Origin: Ostreococcus lucimarinus CCE9901
Taxonomy: Eukaryota; Chlorophyta; Mamiellophyceae; Mamiellales; Bathycoccaceae
Direction of reading: 5' to 3'
Assembly: GCF_000092065.1 (NCBI RefSeq)
Contig: NC_009371.1
Span: 1 to 64,000, forward strand
Length of the DNA: 64,000 bases
Each line of letters begins with the position of its first letter. Within the stretch, counting starts at the first letter, position 1. The notes under the pieces are model-generated. The model did not search any database and had not been told where the DNA came from. It saw only the letters and a list, made by a program, of their open reading frames with translations. Below, piece after piece: positions 45,586 to 56,344 of this stretch. The position numbers were made by a program, and so were the translations under genes.

Positions 45586-45626
45586 CGAGTGACGCGCGCG
45601 GACGTCGTCGCGCGACGACGACGCGC

Positions 45627-46154
45627 ATGCGCGACGACGGCGACGCCCGAGCGGTGGCGACGATCGCGCTCGACGCGCGCGCGGCGCGCGAGGACGACGC
45701 GCGACGGATGCGCGACGCGCGCGCGGCGAGGGACGAGGCGGCGAGGCGCGCGGCGCGCGTCGACGCGCGACGACGCGCGGCGCTCTACGAACGCGCGCTC
45801 CGAGACGCGCGTCGCGAGTTCGTCGACGATCTCCGTCGCCGGCACGCCGCGCGAATCGCGCGCGCGTCGTCGTCGCGCGCGCCGACGACGTCCGCGACGA
45901 CGTCCTCGTCGGCGCGCGTCGCCGCCGCGCCGTCGCCGTCGCCCTCGCGCGTCGACGCGACGACCGCGTCGTCGCCGAGCGCGCTCGATTTCCGTTCGTT
46001 CGCGCGTCCGGCGTCGTCGTTCGTCGCGTCGCCGTCGCCGTCGCCGCGTCCGCCGTCGCCCCTCGCGTCGCCGGACGCGCGCGACGTTCGTCTCTGGTCT
46101 CGCGTCGACGCGATGTGTCGAAGCGCCGACCGTCTGCGAGCGCGTCTCGCGTGA
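45627..46154 (+). CDS. Hypothetical Ala/Arg-rich protein
   Basis: The frame encodes 175 aa. The first roughly 75 residues form a likely coiled coil (DDARRMRDARAARDEAARRA); the rest is Ser/Pro/Ala-rich disordered sequence ending in a helix (LWSRVDAMCRSADRLRARL). No domain is recognised. The extreme GC content (runs of CGCG) makes chance open frames common here: a 331-codon antisense frame covers the same place. Support comes from the ATG position just after a bidirectional promoter-size gap and a helical C-terminus that looks protein-like. It remains doubtful. Confidence 0.4.
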   Translation: MRDDGDARAVATIALDARAAREDDARRMRDARAARDEAARRAARVDARRRAALYERALRDARREFVDDLRRRHAARIARASSSRAPTTSATTSSSARVAAAPSPSPSRVDATTASSPSALDFRSFARPASSFVASPSPSPRPPSPLASPDARDVRLWSRVDAMCRSADRLRARLA

Positions 46155-46397
46155 GCGCATCGAAACCCGTCGCGCTTCGAGCGGTCGGTCGAGGCGTCGG
46201 AATTCGGTCGTCGTCTCGAATCTAGACATTCTCGCCGCCGTTCGCGCGCGTTCGTTCGCGTTCGTCGTTCGTCGTCGTCCGCGCTGTAAAATTCAAATCT
46301 TCATGTTGTGTCCGTGTGTGAGCTGTCGCGAGTCTCACTCGATCGCCCGTCGGACGCGCGATCGTCCCGCGCGTCGCGCCACGTCGACGCGCGCGAC

Positions 46398-46532
46398 ATG
46401 CGGGACGACGACGACGACGATGCGTTCTGTGACGTCGACGCCATGATCGCGGCGCAGGACGACGCGATCGCGAGCGACGACGGGGGGTTAGATTTGAATT
46501 CGAACGCGCGCGACGATGGATTTCATTACCCG

Positions 46533-46574
<42 letters not shown>

Positions 46575-49175
46575 GCGACGAAACGACGACGGGTGGAATG
46601 CGAACGCGCGCGGTCGACGCGCGGCGCCTCGGACGCGCGCGGGGAGAGAGAAGCGAAAATGGAGACGGGACGGGGGACGACGAGGACGACGGCGACGACG
46701 GCGCGTTTAAACGACGACGACGACGAGGGAGAGGAAAACGATAAGGAAAACGAAGACGACGAGGGAAAGGGACGAGGGAAAACGATGAGGGAAACGATGA
46801 GGAAAACGTTCGACGCGCGAGAGACGGCGAGAGCGGTGACGATGGAGGAGAGGGGGACGGCGAGGCGAGGGACGCCGCGAGCGCGGGCGCGGGACGAGGC
46901 GCCGAGGAAGGACGCGGCGGATATCGAGGGGGAGTGTCAAGGGATAACGCTGGGCGATGGGCGTCGGGTGTACGTGAAGAAAGAGCCGAGCGATAAGCCG
47001 ATCGTGAGTTTGAAGGAGATTTACGCGCGGGCGTCGGAGGACGCGCCGTTGTTGACGCGCTCGATCGAAGACATGTTGGACGAGTACGAAGAGGAACGGT
47101 ATCGAAGAGCGGTGGAAGAGGCGCGCGCGGTGGAAGAAGGCGACGCGGCGACGACGCCGATGGATGCGACGACGACGGCACCGCGCACGGAGGGTCAACT
47201 CAAGGTTGAGCGCTTGCGAGCGAAAATGGGCGGCTTGTTGTGGGCGCAGCGCCACGCTCCGCGAGCGTTTACAGATTTATTGAGCGTCGAGCACGTCAAT
47301 CGAGAGGTGGTGCATTGGATCAAGGGTTGGGATAAGGTTGTTTTCGATCGAAATCCTCCGCCGGCGACGATGAAGAAATTTTACGCCGATCGATACGCCG
47401 AAAAAGCTGGGTTGAAGAAGCGAAGCGGCACGACGGAGACGCACGTGCAGCTCGACCGCAAGCAACGTCCGATGGAGAAGATTCTTCTTCTCTCCGGTCC
47501 ACCGGGCGCGGGTAAGACGACGCTGGCGCATGTCGCGGCCAAGCACTGCGGGTACGAGACGATTGAAATCAACGCGTCCGATGACCGAAGTGCGTCCACG
47601 TTAAAGTTGAAGCTCGCGGACGCGCTGCAAACGCGAAGCGCCTTTGAGAAGCAAAAGCCAAAGTGCGTGATCATCGATGAAATCGATGGTGTACACAACG
47701 GAGGCGGCGGCGGTGGAGCCATTTGGACCGTGATGCACGCGTTAAAAGATGTCAAAGGTCAAGCGCCGTTGTGTCGACCGATCATCGCCATCTGCAACGA
47801 TTTGTATGCCCAAGTGTTGCGACCGCTCCGCGACGTCGCCAAGATTATTCGAATGAAACCGCCGCAAACTTCACATCTCACGGCTCGCATCAGAGACGCG
47901 TGCTTGAAGGAAAATGTTGACATCGAACCGCGCGCAATAGCGCTCGTCGTTGATCGCGTTGATAACGATATTCGCGCCGCATTGAATTCGATTCAACTCA
48001 TCGCCAAGACGAGTTCGTCGGTGACGCTGCGAGACGTCGTCAGCGCCGGCGGTGGATCGAAGGACAACAGGCCTCAAGCTTTCTCCATGTGGCAAGATCT
48101 TTTGCGCGGTCGTCACACGTTTGCAAGGTCGCGTGTCGACGCCGAGTCTGGGATGACGCATATGGACATGATGCGCGAAAAGATTGAAATTTACCAAGAC
48201 AACGACGCCCTTCTCGACGGACTATTTGAAAACATTCCAAACGTGCGCTTTCAAGATGGTAGCATGAGCCGCTTAACGCAAGCTGTGAGCGCGGTGATCG
48301 ATGGTTCGATGTTTCAGACGAAATCGTTCACCACCGGTGATCACAATTTGCGTCGATACGCCGAGGCGTGCATCATGGCGGTGCACTCCACCGCCACACA
48401 CGCCGGCAACCTCGGCGAGTCTTTGGAATGGCCGAAAACGGGTCGGGCGATGAAAGAGCGAAACGCTCGCATGGCTGTGCTGAGCAGTCGACGCGACGCC
48501 ATGGACTTGAAAATCATTCGTCGTTCACTCACGTGCGATGTCACGGAAACTTTGCCTTATTTGAACACCATTCTAGCTCCGGAACTTCGTTCTGTCGGCA
48601 CGAGCTTCATGACGGAGGACGAAAAAACCAAACTCGCCGACGTCGTGAGTCTGATGCGAGCGCACGGTCTGTCGTACAAACCGTCCGCGAGTAAGTATAA
48701 CGAACAATCTTGGAGAGCGGCGGCAAATTCCTTGGTACTGCAACCGCCGGTTGATGACTTCGTCAAGTTTGGTGCGGGCGTAGACGCTTTGAAAGCCGTC
48801 GAACGGTTAACGTGGCGAGAGCGTCGCGAGCGCGAGCGCGAACCCGAGATGAACCACAACGCGCCACAGCACATGAACTTGGTACCAAGGCGCGCGGTAA
48901 ACAATAGTTTACGCTCCATCATCGCGAACTCGCTCGTCACTGACGCTGAAAAGCGTTCAGGCGCGCGAGACGCCGCAGCCGCGGCGGACGCCAAGCAGCG
49001 AAAATCGGATCAAAAAGCGCGCGTGGCGCTCGGCGTCGCCGGTGGGAATTTACACAAAGCTCGTAAAAGTTTGAGCAACGCCCAAGGCGCGCAATTCAAG
49101 TACAACGAAGGATACACCACGGGCGTTCGTAGAACCGTCTTGATGCGGGATCTTTTCCCGCAAAACAAAGCCTAG
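46398..49175 (+). CDS. CTF18: Ctf18-like alternative clamp-loader large subunit (AAA+ ATPase)
   Basis: The 925-aa protein has a strongly acidic, repetitive N-terminus (poly-Asp at about 43-54). An RFC-type AAA+ module follows: Walker A LLSGPPGAGKTTLAHVAAKH (near residue 366), EINASDDRS, Walker B CVIIDEIDGVHNGGG, sensor 1 PIIAICNDLY, then RIRDACLKENV and RAALNSIQL. The KW-type segment VEHVNREVVHWIKGWD and the order of motifs fit Ctf18, the large subunit of the cohesion-linked clamp loader that loads PCNA at forks. The C-terminus contains GYTTGVRRTVLMRDLF, like the Ctf18 tail that binds Dcc1/Ctf8. The frame opens at a GTG (46308), but the first ATG is 46398. Confidence 0.92.
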
Positions 49176-49309
49176 TCGCCGGCGTTTGTTCGACGTCGCT
49201 AAAATTGTAGTCTGGAAGAACAGGTTGAAACAGTCTTTCGAGCGAGCGCGTCGCGCGCCACTCCGACGCGCTCTCGGCTCGCGAACTCGCACCTTTACGT
49301 CGATCGACC

Positions 49310-50143
49310 ATGTCGCTCGCATCTCGCGCCGTCGTGGACGTCTCCCAAGCCCCGCGTCGCGCGCGCGACGCTCGAACGCGCGCGACCGGACGACGTCATC
49401 GAGTTATCCAAAAAGCGTCGCCATCGGACGCCGTCCAGCGCGCCAAGGGCGGGGATTACAACGCCGCCGCGGCGACGTTCGTGAATTCATTCTTTTACGA
49501 TGGAAACGTGGACACGCGAGACGTGGAGTATAAAGGGCTGACGCGGGCGTGCTCGAGCGATATGAAGAAGCGGTACGCCGGGGACGGAAACGCTTTAGTG
49601 GTGATTCTTGATGAAGACGACTCACGAGAATGCTTGGCGTGCGGAGGAGTGGAGGTTAGAAAATACGTTGGCGCGGTGGATTACGAGTCGTACGTGAAGA
49701 GTGGGCGCGGTGGGATGGATGTGGAGGGAAAAATTATCGAGCGACCGATTGTGGCGAATTTGGCCACGGCGCGAGCGGCGAGGAGGAAGGGCTACGGGAA
49801 AGCCATCATGGGGGCTTTAGAAGACATCTGCGCCGAGAATGGATTCGATGAGTGTTGCTTAGTCGTAGAGGCGCGGAATAAGCGCGCGCAAGGGCTTTAC
49901 AGAAAGTTGGGGTACAAGGTGATCGGGAGCGATGCCAAGGCGGCGGCGCTGGAGGTTGTCGACGGACGATCGAGAGAAACGACCACGAAGACGCTCGTGA
50001 TGCGGAAGAGCTTGACTAATCCAGGCGCAAACGTGGATACGGTGACGATCGGCGCGGCTGTGCTAGCTTTGGCGCTGTTGAGCGCGGGGCAACAAGCGTT
50101 GGTGGATGCGTTGTACGTCAACTTTGGCATCGATCTGTTTTAG
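49310..50143 (+). CDS. Plastid-type GNAT acetyltransferase with C-terminal membrane helix
   Basis: The 277-aa protein has an Arg/Ala/Ser-rich transit-like start (about 1-40). A GCN5-related N-acetyltransferase fold follows: IVANLATARAARRKGYGKAI (acetyl-CoA R/Q-x2-G-x-G/A loop as RRKGYGK), then MGALEDICAENGFDECCLVV and NKRAQGLYRKLGYKVIGSD. A hydrophobic helix near the C-terminus (VTIGAAVLALALLSAGQQAL) suggests membrane attachment. Plastid GNAT proteins of plants acetylate protein N-termini or lysines. The substrate is not determinable here. ATG 49310 is in a reasonable context (CGACCATGT). Confidence 0.82.
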   Translation: MSLASRAVVDVSQAPRRARDARTRATGRRHRVIQKASPSDAVQRAKGGDYNAAAATFVNSFFYDGNVDTRDVEYKGLTRACSSDMKKRYAGDGNALVVILDEDDSRECLACGGVEVRKYVGAVDYESYVKSGRGGMDVEGKIIERPIVANLATARAARRKGYGKAIMGALEDICAENGFDECCLVVEARNKRAQGLYRKLGYKVIGSDAKAAALEVVDGRSRETTTKTLVMRKSLTNPGANVDTVTIGAAVLALALLSAGQQALVDALYVNFGIDLF

Positions 50144-50248
50144 AAATATTTTAATATGATATTCCTCGCTAATGTTGTTGTGTCCGCGAAGGCTATTGGC
50201 TTCAAAGCCTGTCCTAATTAGTTTCTGCGCACCGATGACCCTCATCGA

Positions 50249-51254
50249 TCACGCGCGAGCCATTTGTTCTTTCGCCCGCTGGAAATCAGACAGCGTGCGG
50301 AATTTCGTATCCAAAAGCTCCTTGATGTCTTCTCGGATGACCGGCCTGTTATCACCACGGTAGTAGTAATGGAACGCCCAGAACTTTTCCAGTCCGTACA
50401 GCGATCCAGACTTGTAGTCTAACATGGTAAACTCTTCAAAGTCGCGGTAGACGGCTTTTCTGAATCGCTTTTCCAAACCGTAGCTGTAGAACCGGAAGAG
50501 GCATTGCAAACCGTAGTGGTAGTTGTGTCGAGCATCCTCTTCGGCTAAACGGCAGAATTCCTTGTACATCTTGGCGTTGAACGTGCCTCGCAAAAAATAA
50601 CTCCAAAATCTGAATAACGTATTCATCTCTTCGCTGTTGCCGCAGCCCAAACGCTTGCGCTCGTCGACGGCGCGCTGATGAAACGCCTGGTACTTTTGCT
50701 GCTTGAATCCGTTGTCGTCAAGCAGCGTGTGCGAAGGGTGCTGAAATTCAGGGATATCCCGAGGAGACGCGTGATGAGACAAACGGCCTGGCTTCTGAGA
50801 AGGCGATGCGCCCATCGCAGCGCGATCTGAGCCGACAGACGAGCCAGCACCTGTGTGCCAGTTGAACTCACCCTCCGTCGGCGTCGTACCCAGCAACCAT
50901 CCGACGTCGTTACCTCCTACAGTACCTTCGCCTTTGGGCACCGACGAAGGGAAAAAGTGCGTGCGATCTTGCGAGCCGACAGAAAATCCTCCACCGCGCT
51001 TCCAGGACCCGGCGGCGCCGCGATCGCGCCAGCTCCCGGAGGACGCACCTTGTGATCCGACATGCGAAGATTTCTTCCCTTTGAGATCTTTTTGATAGAA
51101 CGCAAGACCGTCGTTGATGACGGTCGCGACATCGCCGTTCGCTCCAGACGGCGGGCGCCCACCTCTGTTCTGACCGCCTCGACCCGGACGTTGGGACACA
51201 ATCATGAGACGGCTCACGTCGACATCCGTCATGTCGTCTTCTTCGTAGTCGTCA

Positions 51255-51286
<32 letters not shown>

Positions 51287-52531
51287 GTCATCTTCCTCCT
51301 CCCCGAAATCTTCATCCATCTCAAACATTTCATCCTCGTCCTTCTTGAGCTTTGACTTTGATCCCTTCTTTTCCGAAGACTGCAAAGGAGAGCCGCCGCT
51401 CGCCGCCGCCATCTGTTGCGTGACGTCGGCGGCGCTCGCTGGCGCTTGCATGGGCGCAACCTGTTGCGGCTTACCGTCTGCATCTAACAACCACGCGTTC
51501 CAGTCACCCATTTTACGAATCTTGTCGTTGCCGGCGCTGATTTCCACCGTCTTAGAGCCAACGAGAGCGTCGTAAATCATGGCTGGATCCGGAGTCATCA
51601 TGCGAATGCGATTGAAACTCGCGATGACGGACAAGGCGATCCATCCCTCCTTGGGGTCCATCTTAGATCTCAAAAACAAATCCTTGCACAAATTCTCCAC
51701 GCTGAAGTAATACTCCACCTGCTGCTTCACAGCGGAAAGAATTTGATCTCGTTGCGGCACTTGCGCCGGCATGATGTGTTGCGGAGGGTAATACATTTGA
51801 GCGCCCTGCGGCATGTAATATCCACCCTCGAACGGCGCCTGATACGAAGAATCAAAGTTCTTGTTACCCCGTCCACCTCGACCGCCCCGACCTCCTCGTC
51901 CCGCGGCGTCGTACTGGAAACGACCGTCGTACCCGTGTCCTCTCGCCCAAGTCTTGTCGCCTTCGCGTCCGCCCCGTCCGCCTCTTCCGCCACCATTACC
52001 GCCTCTGCCACCGTTGTTACCGCGCGCGCCGCCGCCACCTCGATTCCCTCCATTCTTATCACCACCATTCTTCGCGTTCTTACCCTTGCCGTTGCCTCCC
52101 GCCTTGCCGCCTTGCGAGCCCGACGTCCCTCCGCTCTGTTGGCCCTCGCCCGTCCTCGCCCTCGAAGGGGGCACGGTGTCGGGTTTAAGATCTGGATTTT
52201 TCGCATCGCCCAAAGTCGGCCAAGTCACGGGTTTCACCGCCGCGAGCGCCGCGGCCGCGGCCGCATCGCTCGCCACCGTCGGTTTCCCCCACGCCGGCTT
52301 TGTCGGTTCCTCTCGCGTCCCGCCCTCGCTTCTCCGCTTCCCCGCCTCCGCGCCTTCTCCCGATGCCCCCGATCCTTCACTACCTACTCCACCACCACCA
52401 GCGTTCCCTAGACTCCGTCCCTCTCCCGCGCTCGACGCTCGCCTCTGCGTTTCATTCGCATCCTTCCCGCTCGCGCCCTCGCTCGTCTGGCTCGCCCTCC
52501 CTCCGCTCACGACGCTCGCCCACGCGCTCAT
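50249..52531 (-). CDS. LARP1-like La-motif and DM15 RNA-binding protein
   Basis: The 760-aa protein has a disordered Gly/Asn/Arg-rich N-terminus with GGRGG tracts (about 150-230) and a La motif at about 264-335 ([20 protein letters not shown] then [20 protein letters not shown]). A long Asp tract is encoded by a TCATCG hexamer repeat (51255-51284). The C-terminal DM15 region of three helical hairpins (about 590-715) has [40 protein letters not shown] and [22 protein letters not shown]15 binds mRNA caps and TOP sequences downstream of TOR. The La plus DM15 pair defines LARP1. It is on the minus strand and convergent with GNAT (105-bp spacer). Confidence 0.95.
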
Positions 52532-53218
52532 GTTCGCCGATCCACGACCGAGTTCTTCCCGTCACCTGTCGTCATCGTCATCGTCGCGTTCGTCAGTCTT
52601 CCCCTCTTCCGCCCTCGCCCGTTCCTGTCGCGTCGCGCGTGGCGCGCGTCTCCTCGCGCGCCGCGCCCTCGCGCCTGCAAAACCCTCCAACCGCCCGCCT
52701 CGCGACGCATTCGCCCTCTCCACGCGCGCGCGCGTCGTCACCGCGCGTCACCGTCGCGCCGATCGCGCGTTAACTTTCCCTCGATCTCCTCCCGCGCGCG
52801 TCGCGTCCCGTCGCCGTCGCGTCGCGGCGTCGCGCGTCGCGCGCGCGCGTCCCCGCGCGCGCGCGCGAAAAGTGGTCGTCCGTCGTCGTCGTCGCGTCGC
52901 GCCCTCGCGGTCGCGCGCGTCGCCCTCGCGCGTCGCGCGTCGCGCGCTCGAATTTTATTCGCACCTTTTTCGCGCCGCGTCGCGCGCCGCGACGTCGCGC
53001 TCGACCGCGGTCGCGCGCGATGTGACGACGCGACGAGTAATATCTAGCGTGACGAGGCGTCGCGGGCGGGGTGCCGTCGGTTGGTTGTTTTCCAAAACCC
53101 TACTTACTATTTACCCATACCCGGTCGGTCGGTCGGTCGGTCGGTCGGTCGCCCGTCCGCCCTCGCACCGGTCGCGTCCGACGATTGAGGCGGCGACGGC
53201 CGCGGCCGCGCGCGCGGT
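52532..53218. other. 687-bp GC-rich spacer with (GGTC)7 microsatellite
   Basis: This lies upstream of LARP1 and downstream of the RAP gene. It is mostly CGCG-rich sequence without a credible frame; a plus frame that spans it (51861-53222) is antisense to LARP1. GGTC is repeated seven times at 53123-53150. No RNA gene was seen. Confidence 0.5.
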
Positions 53219-56200
53219 TTAATCGGACTCGACGCTCGGCGGTGCGCGCGGACGACGACGACGAATGCCCGCGCCGCGTTGAGTGGCGAGAGATTTACGC
53301 GATCGACGCGCCGGAGATGGGTCGTCGTCGTCGGGGGGGGCGTCGGCGGCGTCGGCGGGCGCGCGCGCGCGCGGAGACGCGCGAGACGGCGGACGCGCGG
53401 CGACGCGAGCGCCGGCGACGCGCGCGACGACGGGGGGGGGCGGGGACGGTGTTGACGGTGTTGACGGTGTTGACGGTGTTGACGGTGATGGTTCGAGCAT
53501 GCCGTATCCGGTGCGTCGAACGGGGGCGGGAGGTTTGGGGACGGAGGCGCCGACGGATTTCATCTCGGGCTTGAACGTGCCGTCGGGGTGTCGCTGGCTT
53601 TCGGCGCCTTGAATGACGAGACGCGAGCCGTCTTGGGCGACGGAGACGTCGTCGTCGGCGAGTGCGCGGATGTGAAAACCAGACATGCCGGAGTCGGACA
53701 TGTCTTCGTCCGAGGCGACGTCCATGAGCGTGAGACCGGCGTCGTCGTAGAGCGTCTTGGCTAAAAACGCGGCGCGTCTGCCGGTGGTTCTCGTCGCGGA
53801 CTCCTCGTCGCACACCTGTTTCCAATCGTACCACGGTATGAATACCGTGGTCCAACCGTTGGTGTCGAGGTAGTGATAACGAATGTTATACGTCCCCGTG
53901 CCGTCGGGTCGCTTCCCCGACATGCGGCGGTTTTGGATGTTTCTCGCAAAGTGCGACGGACCGTCCACCTCGATGGCGAGCTTTTTACCCTTGAGTGCGA
54001 TGTCGAGGGAGAACAAACCGTCTTCGGTGATGTATTCAATTTCGTGTGGCACGCCCATGTTCGTCAGCGTATCGCTCACCTCGCGATGAAACTGACTGAT
54101 GACAACCTTGCTCGATCCGCGCTTCCACGCCGATAACATGTCCTCAATCATCTGCGGGTCGGTGACGAGCGGTCCGTAGGGCGAACACTTTTCAAACAAG
54201 TAATTCGCTTGGAAAAACTGCGTCAAGTCGATGTCCGAAATCGTGGTGGAGTAGTACATTTCCACGATCTTCGCCCTGTAGTTGTCTACGACCCATTCAT
54301 CCGGCCAAAACCCGAGCGTGGCAAAGGCTAAAATCGAATTCGTCACGCCTTGGGTGGGGAAATTCGTCACGCGAGCGCCCAGCTGACTCGCGATTTCACT
54401 CATTAACTCCGTCCCTGGATTCACTCCGAGCTGACCGTACGCCCAAACCGTGTTGCACAACCCTTGATCGGAGAATCTTTCGTCCTCGCGCAATTCTATG
54501 AGCGCGCGCTCTCTAAAGGCTTGGAGAAATTCATCCCCGGGAACGAACCTCAGCGTCGCCAACGACCACAAGATGTTCGCCAAGCTCTGCGTTTGCAAAT
54601 CTGGATCGCTCTTGAAGTGTTTGATCGCCACTTGAAGGACGCACTCCACGATGCTTGGATCCTCGGGAAGCCAACCGAAATTTGCCCACGCCCACAAGGT
54701 GTTCGAGACTTGCGTCAACGCCACTTCGTCGTGCTGCCCGACGCGAAGGTACAACTCTGCGACTTGCGTGAGCACTTCATTTCCTGGGTTGAACCGCAGG
54801 CTGGCGTACGACCAAAGCAAATTGCTACACTCACTGATGTACACGTCCGTCGCTAACGCGGACCAACGCGCCGTGGCGGCTTCGAGCATCTTCATCGAAG
54901 GCGTGTACTCGAGCGTCGCCAGCGCCCACAGCGTGTTCGCCAAACCTTGACAAACAAACGCGTTTGCCTTACGCTCTACGTACATGCACAGCGTGTTCAA
55001 GTAATCGCCGTGGCGAGCTCTTAATTTGTGCGGTTCTCCGTCGAGCGTGGCGATCGCCCATAAAGTATTACTCACGCTCTGTGAGCTCCACATGTTTGGA
55101 ACCGCCTTGATGCTCGCGTGCATCTCGTCCAAGAGTTCGTCGAAGACTTCTAGTGGGTCTAAATGCGTCTTCATCGTCGCCAGCGCCCAAACGACGTTTG
55201 AGAACTCCATGGATTTAAAATCTTTCAGCTGTCGCCTGATCGCCTGCGAAAACTTGGCGATGGTCTCCGGTTTAAGCGTGTACCCCAGCGTGGCGAACGC
55301 CCACAAAGAGTTGCTAATCCCTTGCGGGGCGAAGTCGTCCATGATGAGGTCGCACCAATATTCGCACTTTTGCACCAGCTCCACGTCTATCTTCTTCGAC
55401 GTGTGCATCGTCGCGTACGCCCACAATACGTTGCTCACGTTCTGCGCCGGTGGGTCGTCGTCGTCCAAGTTTGCGATTCGCCTCACCACGAGAGCGACGG
55501 TTGGGTCGTCGTCCGACGTCGTGATGCCGCAGTGCGCGGAGCCCCACAAAATCGCGGACAGTTCGCGAGCGTTGAACCGCCCCAACCCCTTCCCGAGCGG
55601 CGATCCGTTTTGCGAAGCGACGAGATACTCGCGCAATTTCTCAAACAACGCGCGAAATCGCGCGTCTTCCACCACCGCGGGATGCCTCGTCGCCGTCGCC
55701 GGCGCTCCGGCTTCGTTCCTCGTCCGCGTCGAGTTCAATTTCCCCACCCGATGCGCCGCCGTCGCCAAGTTCACCACGTTCATGATTTCCAAATTCTCGC
55801 TCGCGAAATCTAACACGTCCTCGACGTCGTCAAACTTGGCGATGATTTGATTATTCTTCACGTACATGTCGCTCCGCTCGCGCTGTCGCACGTTCGTAGG
55901 TTTGTCCCCTCGCGTCCGCTTCTTCGAGTCCGCCGACTTCGATCGCGCCGCGCCCCTCCCCCGCGCGCCCCCACCCCTTCCTCTCCCCCCCGTCCTTCCT
56001 CGCGACGCCGCTTCCCCGTACGCCCCGCTCGTCTCCGCGTTCATCAACCATCGCGCCGCGCCGCCTCCGCGTCCCGTCCCGCTCGACGACGTCGTCGCCT
56101 CTCCCTCCTCCTCCTCATCCATCCCGTTCGCCGTCGCCCGCGCTCGCGTCGCGACGCACCGTTCTCGAGGCGTCGTCATCCATCGCTCGCGCGTCGTCCC

Positions 56201-56344
56201 GTCGCTCTCGCGCGCGTCTCGCCTCGTCGTCGTCCCTCGTCTCGCCGTCGCCGTCGCCGTCGTCGTCGTCGTCGTCGCGCGCGTCCGAGGTCGTCGTCCC
56301 GCGCGCGCGTCCCGCGTCGCGCGCGCGTCGAGCGTCGCCCGCAT
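53219..56344 (-). CDS. OPR/FASTK-like helical-repeat protein with RAP domain (organelle RNA factor)
   Basis: The 1041-aa protein has an Arg/Thr-rich N-terminus compatible with organelle import and a GRGRGGG stretch. About a dozen helical repeats with the signature S-N-x-L-W-A-x-A-T-L follow (residues about 190-680), for example GISNSLWAFATLGYTLKPET, EFSNVVWALATMKTH and GLANTLWALATLEYTPSMKM. A RAP domain comes next, with LDIALKGKKLAIEVDGPSHF and a W-x-T-VFIPWYDW end (about 770-845). Such proteins stabilise, splice or translate chloroplast and mitochondrial RNAs in green algae. The roughly 200-residue C-terminal tail is low-complexity, and part of it is encoded by a 9-bp minisatellite (53445-53489). 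The first Met is used as start. Confidence 0.9.
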   Translation of the reverse strand: MRATLDARATRDARAGRRPRTRATTTTTTATATARRGTTTRRDARESDGTTRERWMTTPRERCVATRARATANGMDEEEEGEATTSSSGTGRGGGAARWLMNAETSGAYGEAASRGRTGGRGRGGGARGRGAARSKSADSKKRTRGDKPTNVRQRERSDMYVKNNQIIAKFDDVEDVLDFASENLEIMNVVNLATAAHRVGKLNSTRTRNEAGAPATATRHPAVVEDARFRALFEKLREYLVASQNGSPLGKGLGRFNARELSAILWGSAHCGITTSDDDPTVALVVRRIANLDDDDPPAQNVSNVLWAYATMHTSKKIDVELVQKCEYWCDLIMDDFAPQGISNSLWAFATLGYTLKPETIAKFSQAIRRQLKDFKSMEFSNVVWALATMKTHLDPLEVFDELLDEMHASIKAVPNMWSSQSVSNTLWAIATLDGEPHKLRARHGDYLNTLCMYVERKANAFVCQGLANTLWALATLEYTPSMKMLEAATARWSALATDVYISECSNLLWSYASLRFNPGNEVLTQVAELYLRVGQHDEVALTQVSNTLWAWANFGWLPEDPSIVECVLQVAIKHFKSDPDLQTQSLANILWSLATLRFVPGDEFLQAFRERALIELREDERFSDQGLCNTVWAYGQLGVNPGTELMSEIASQLGARVTNFPTQGVTNSILAFATLGFWPDEWVVDNYRAKIVEMYYSTTISDIDLTQFFQANYLFEKCSPYGPLVTDPQMIEDMLSAWKRGSSKVVISQFHREVSDTLTNMGVPHEIEYITEDGLFSLDIALKGKKLAIEVDGPSHFARNIQNRRMSGKRPDGTGTYNIRYHYLDTNGWTTVFIPWYDWKQVCDEESATRTTGRRAAFLAKTLYDDAGLTLMDVASDEDMSDSGMSGFHIRALADDDVSVAQDGSRLVIQGAESQRHPDGTFKPEMKSVGASVPKPPAPVRRTGYGMLEPSPSTPSTPSTPSTPSPPPPVVARVAGARVAARPPSRASPRARAPADAADAPPDDDDPSPARRSRKSLATQRGAGIRRRRPRAPPSVESD
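53445..53489. repeat. 9-bp minisatellite GACGGTGTT, 4 perfect copies plus one variant
   Basis: Units are at 53445, 53454, 53463 and 53472, and the variant GACGGTGAT at 53481. Read on the minus strand it encodes an (Ser-Thr-Pro)n run in the RAP protein tail. Confidence 0.9.

Noticed and set aside
45234-46229. 331-codon minus-strand frame opposite the hypothetical at 45627
   Set aside because: Arg-rich low complexity with no start context, overlapping the 5' part of TrmB in another frame.
44353-46446. 697-codon plus-strand open frame
   Set aside because: It covers PIG-Y-like and TrmB genes antisense and is dominated by Arg/Ala from CGCG runs. TrmB motifs on the other strand are decisive.
51861-53222. 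453-codon plus-strand frame
   Set aside because: Pro/Leu/Ser-rich shadow of the Gly/Arg-rich LARP1 N-terminus continuing into a GC-rich spacer.
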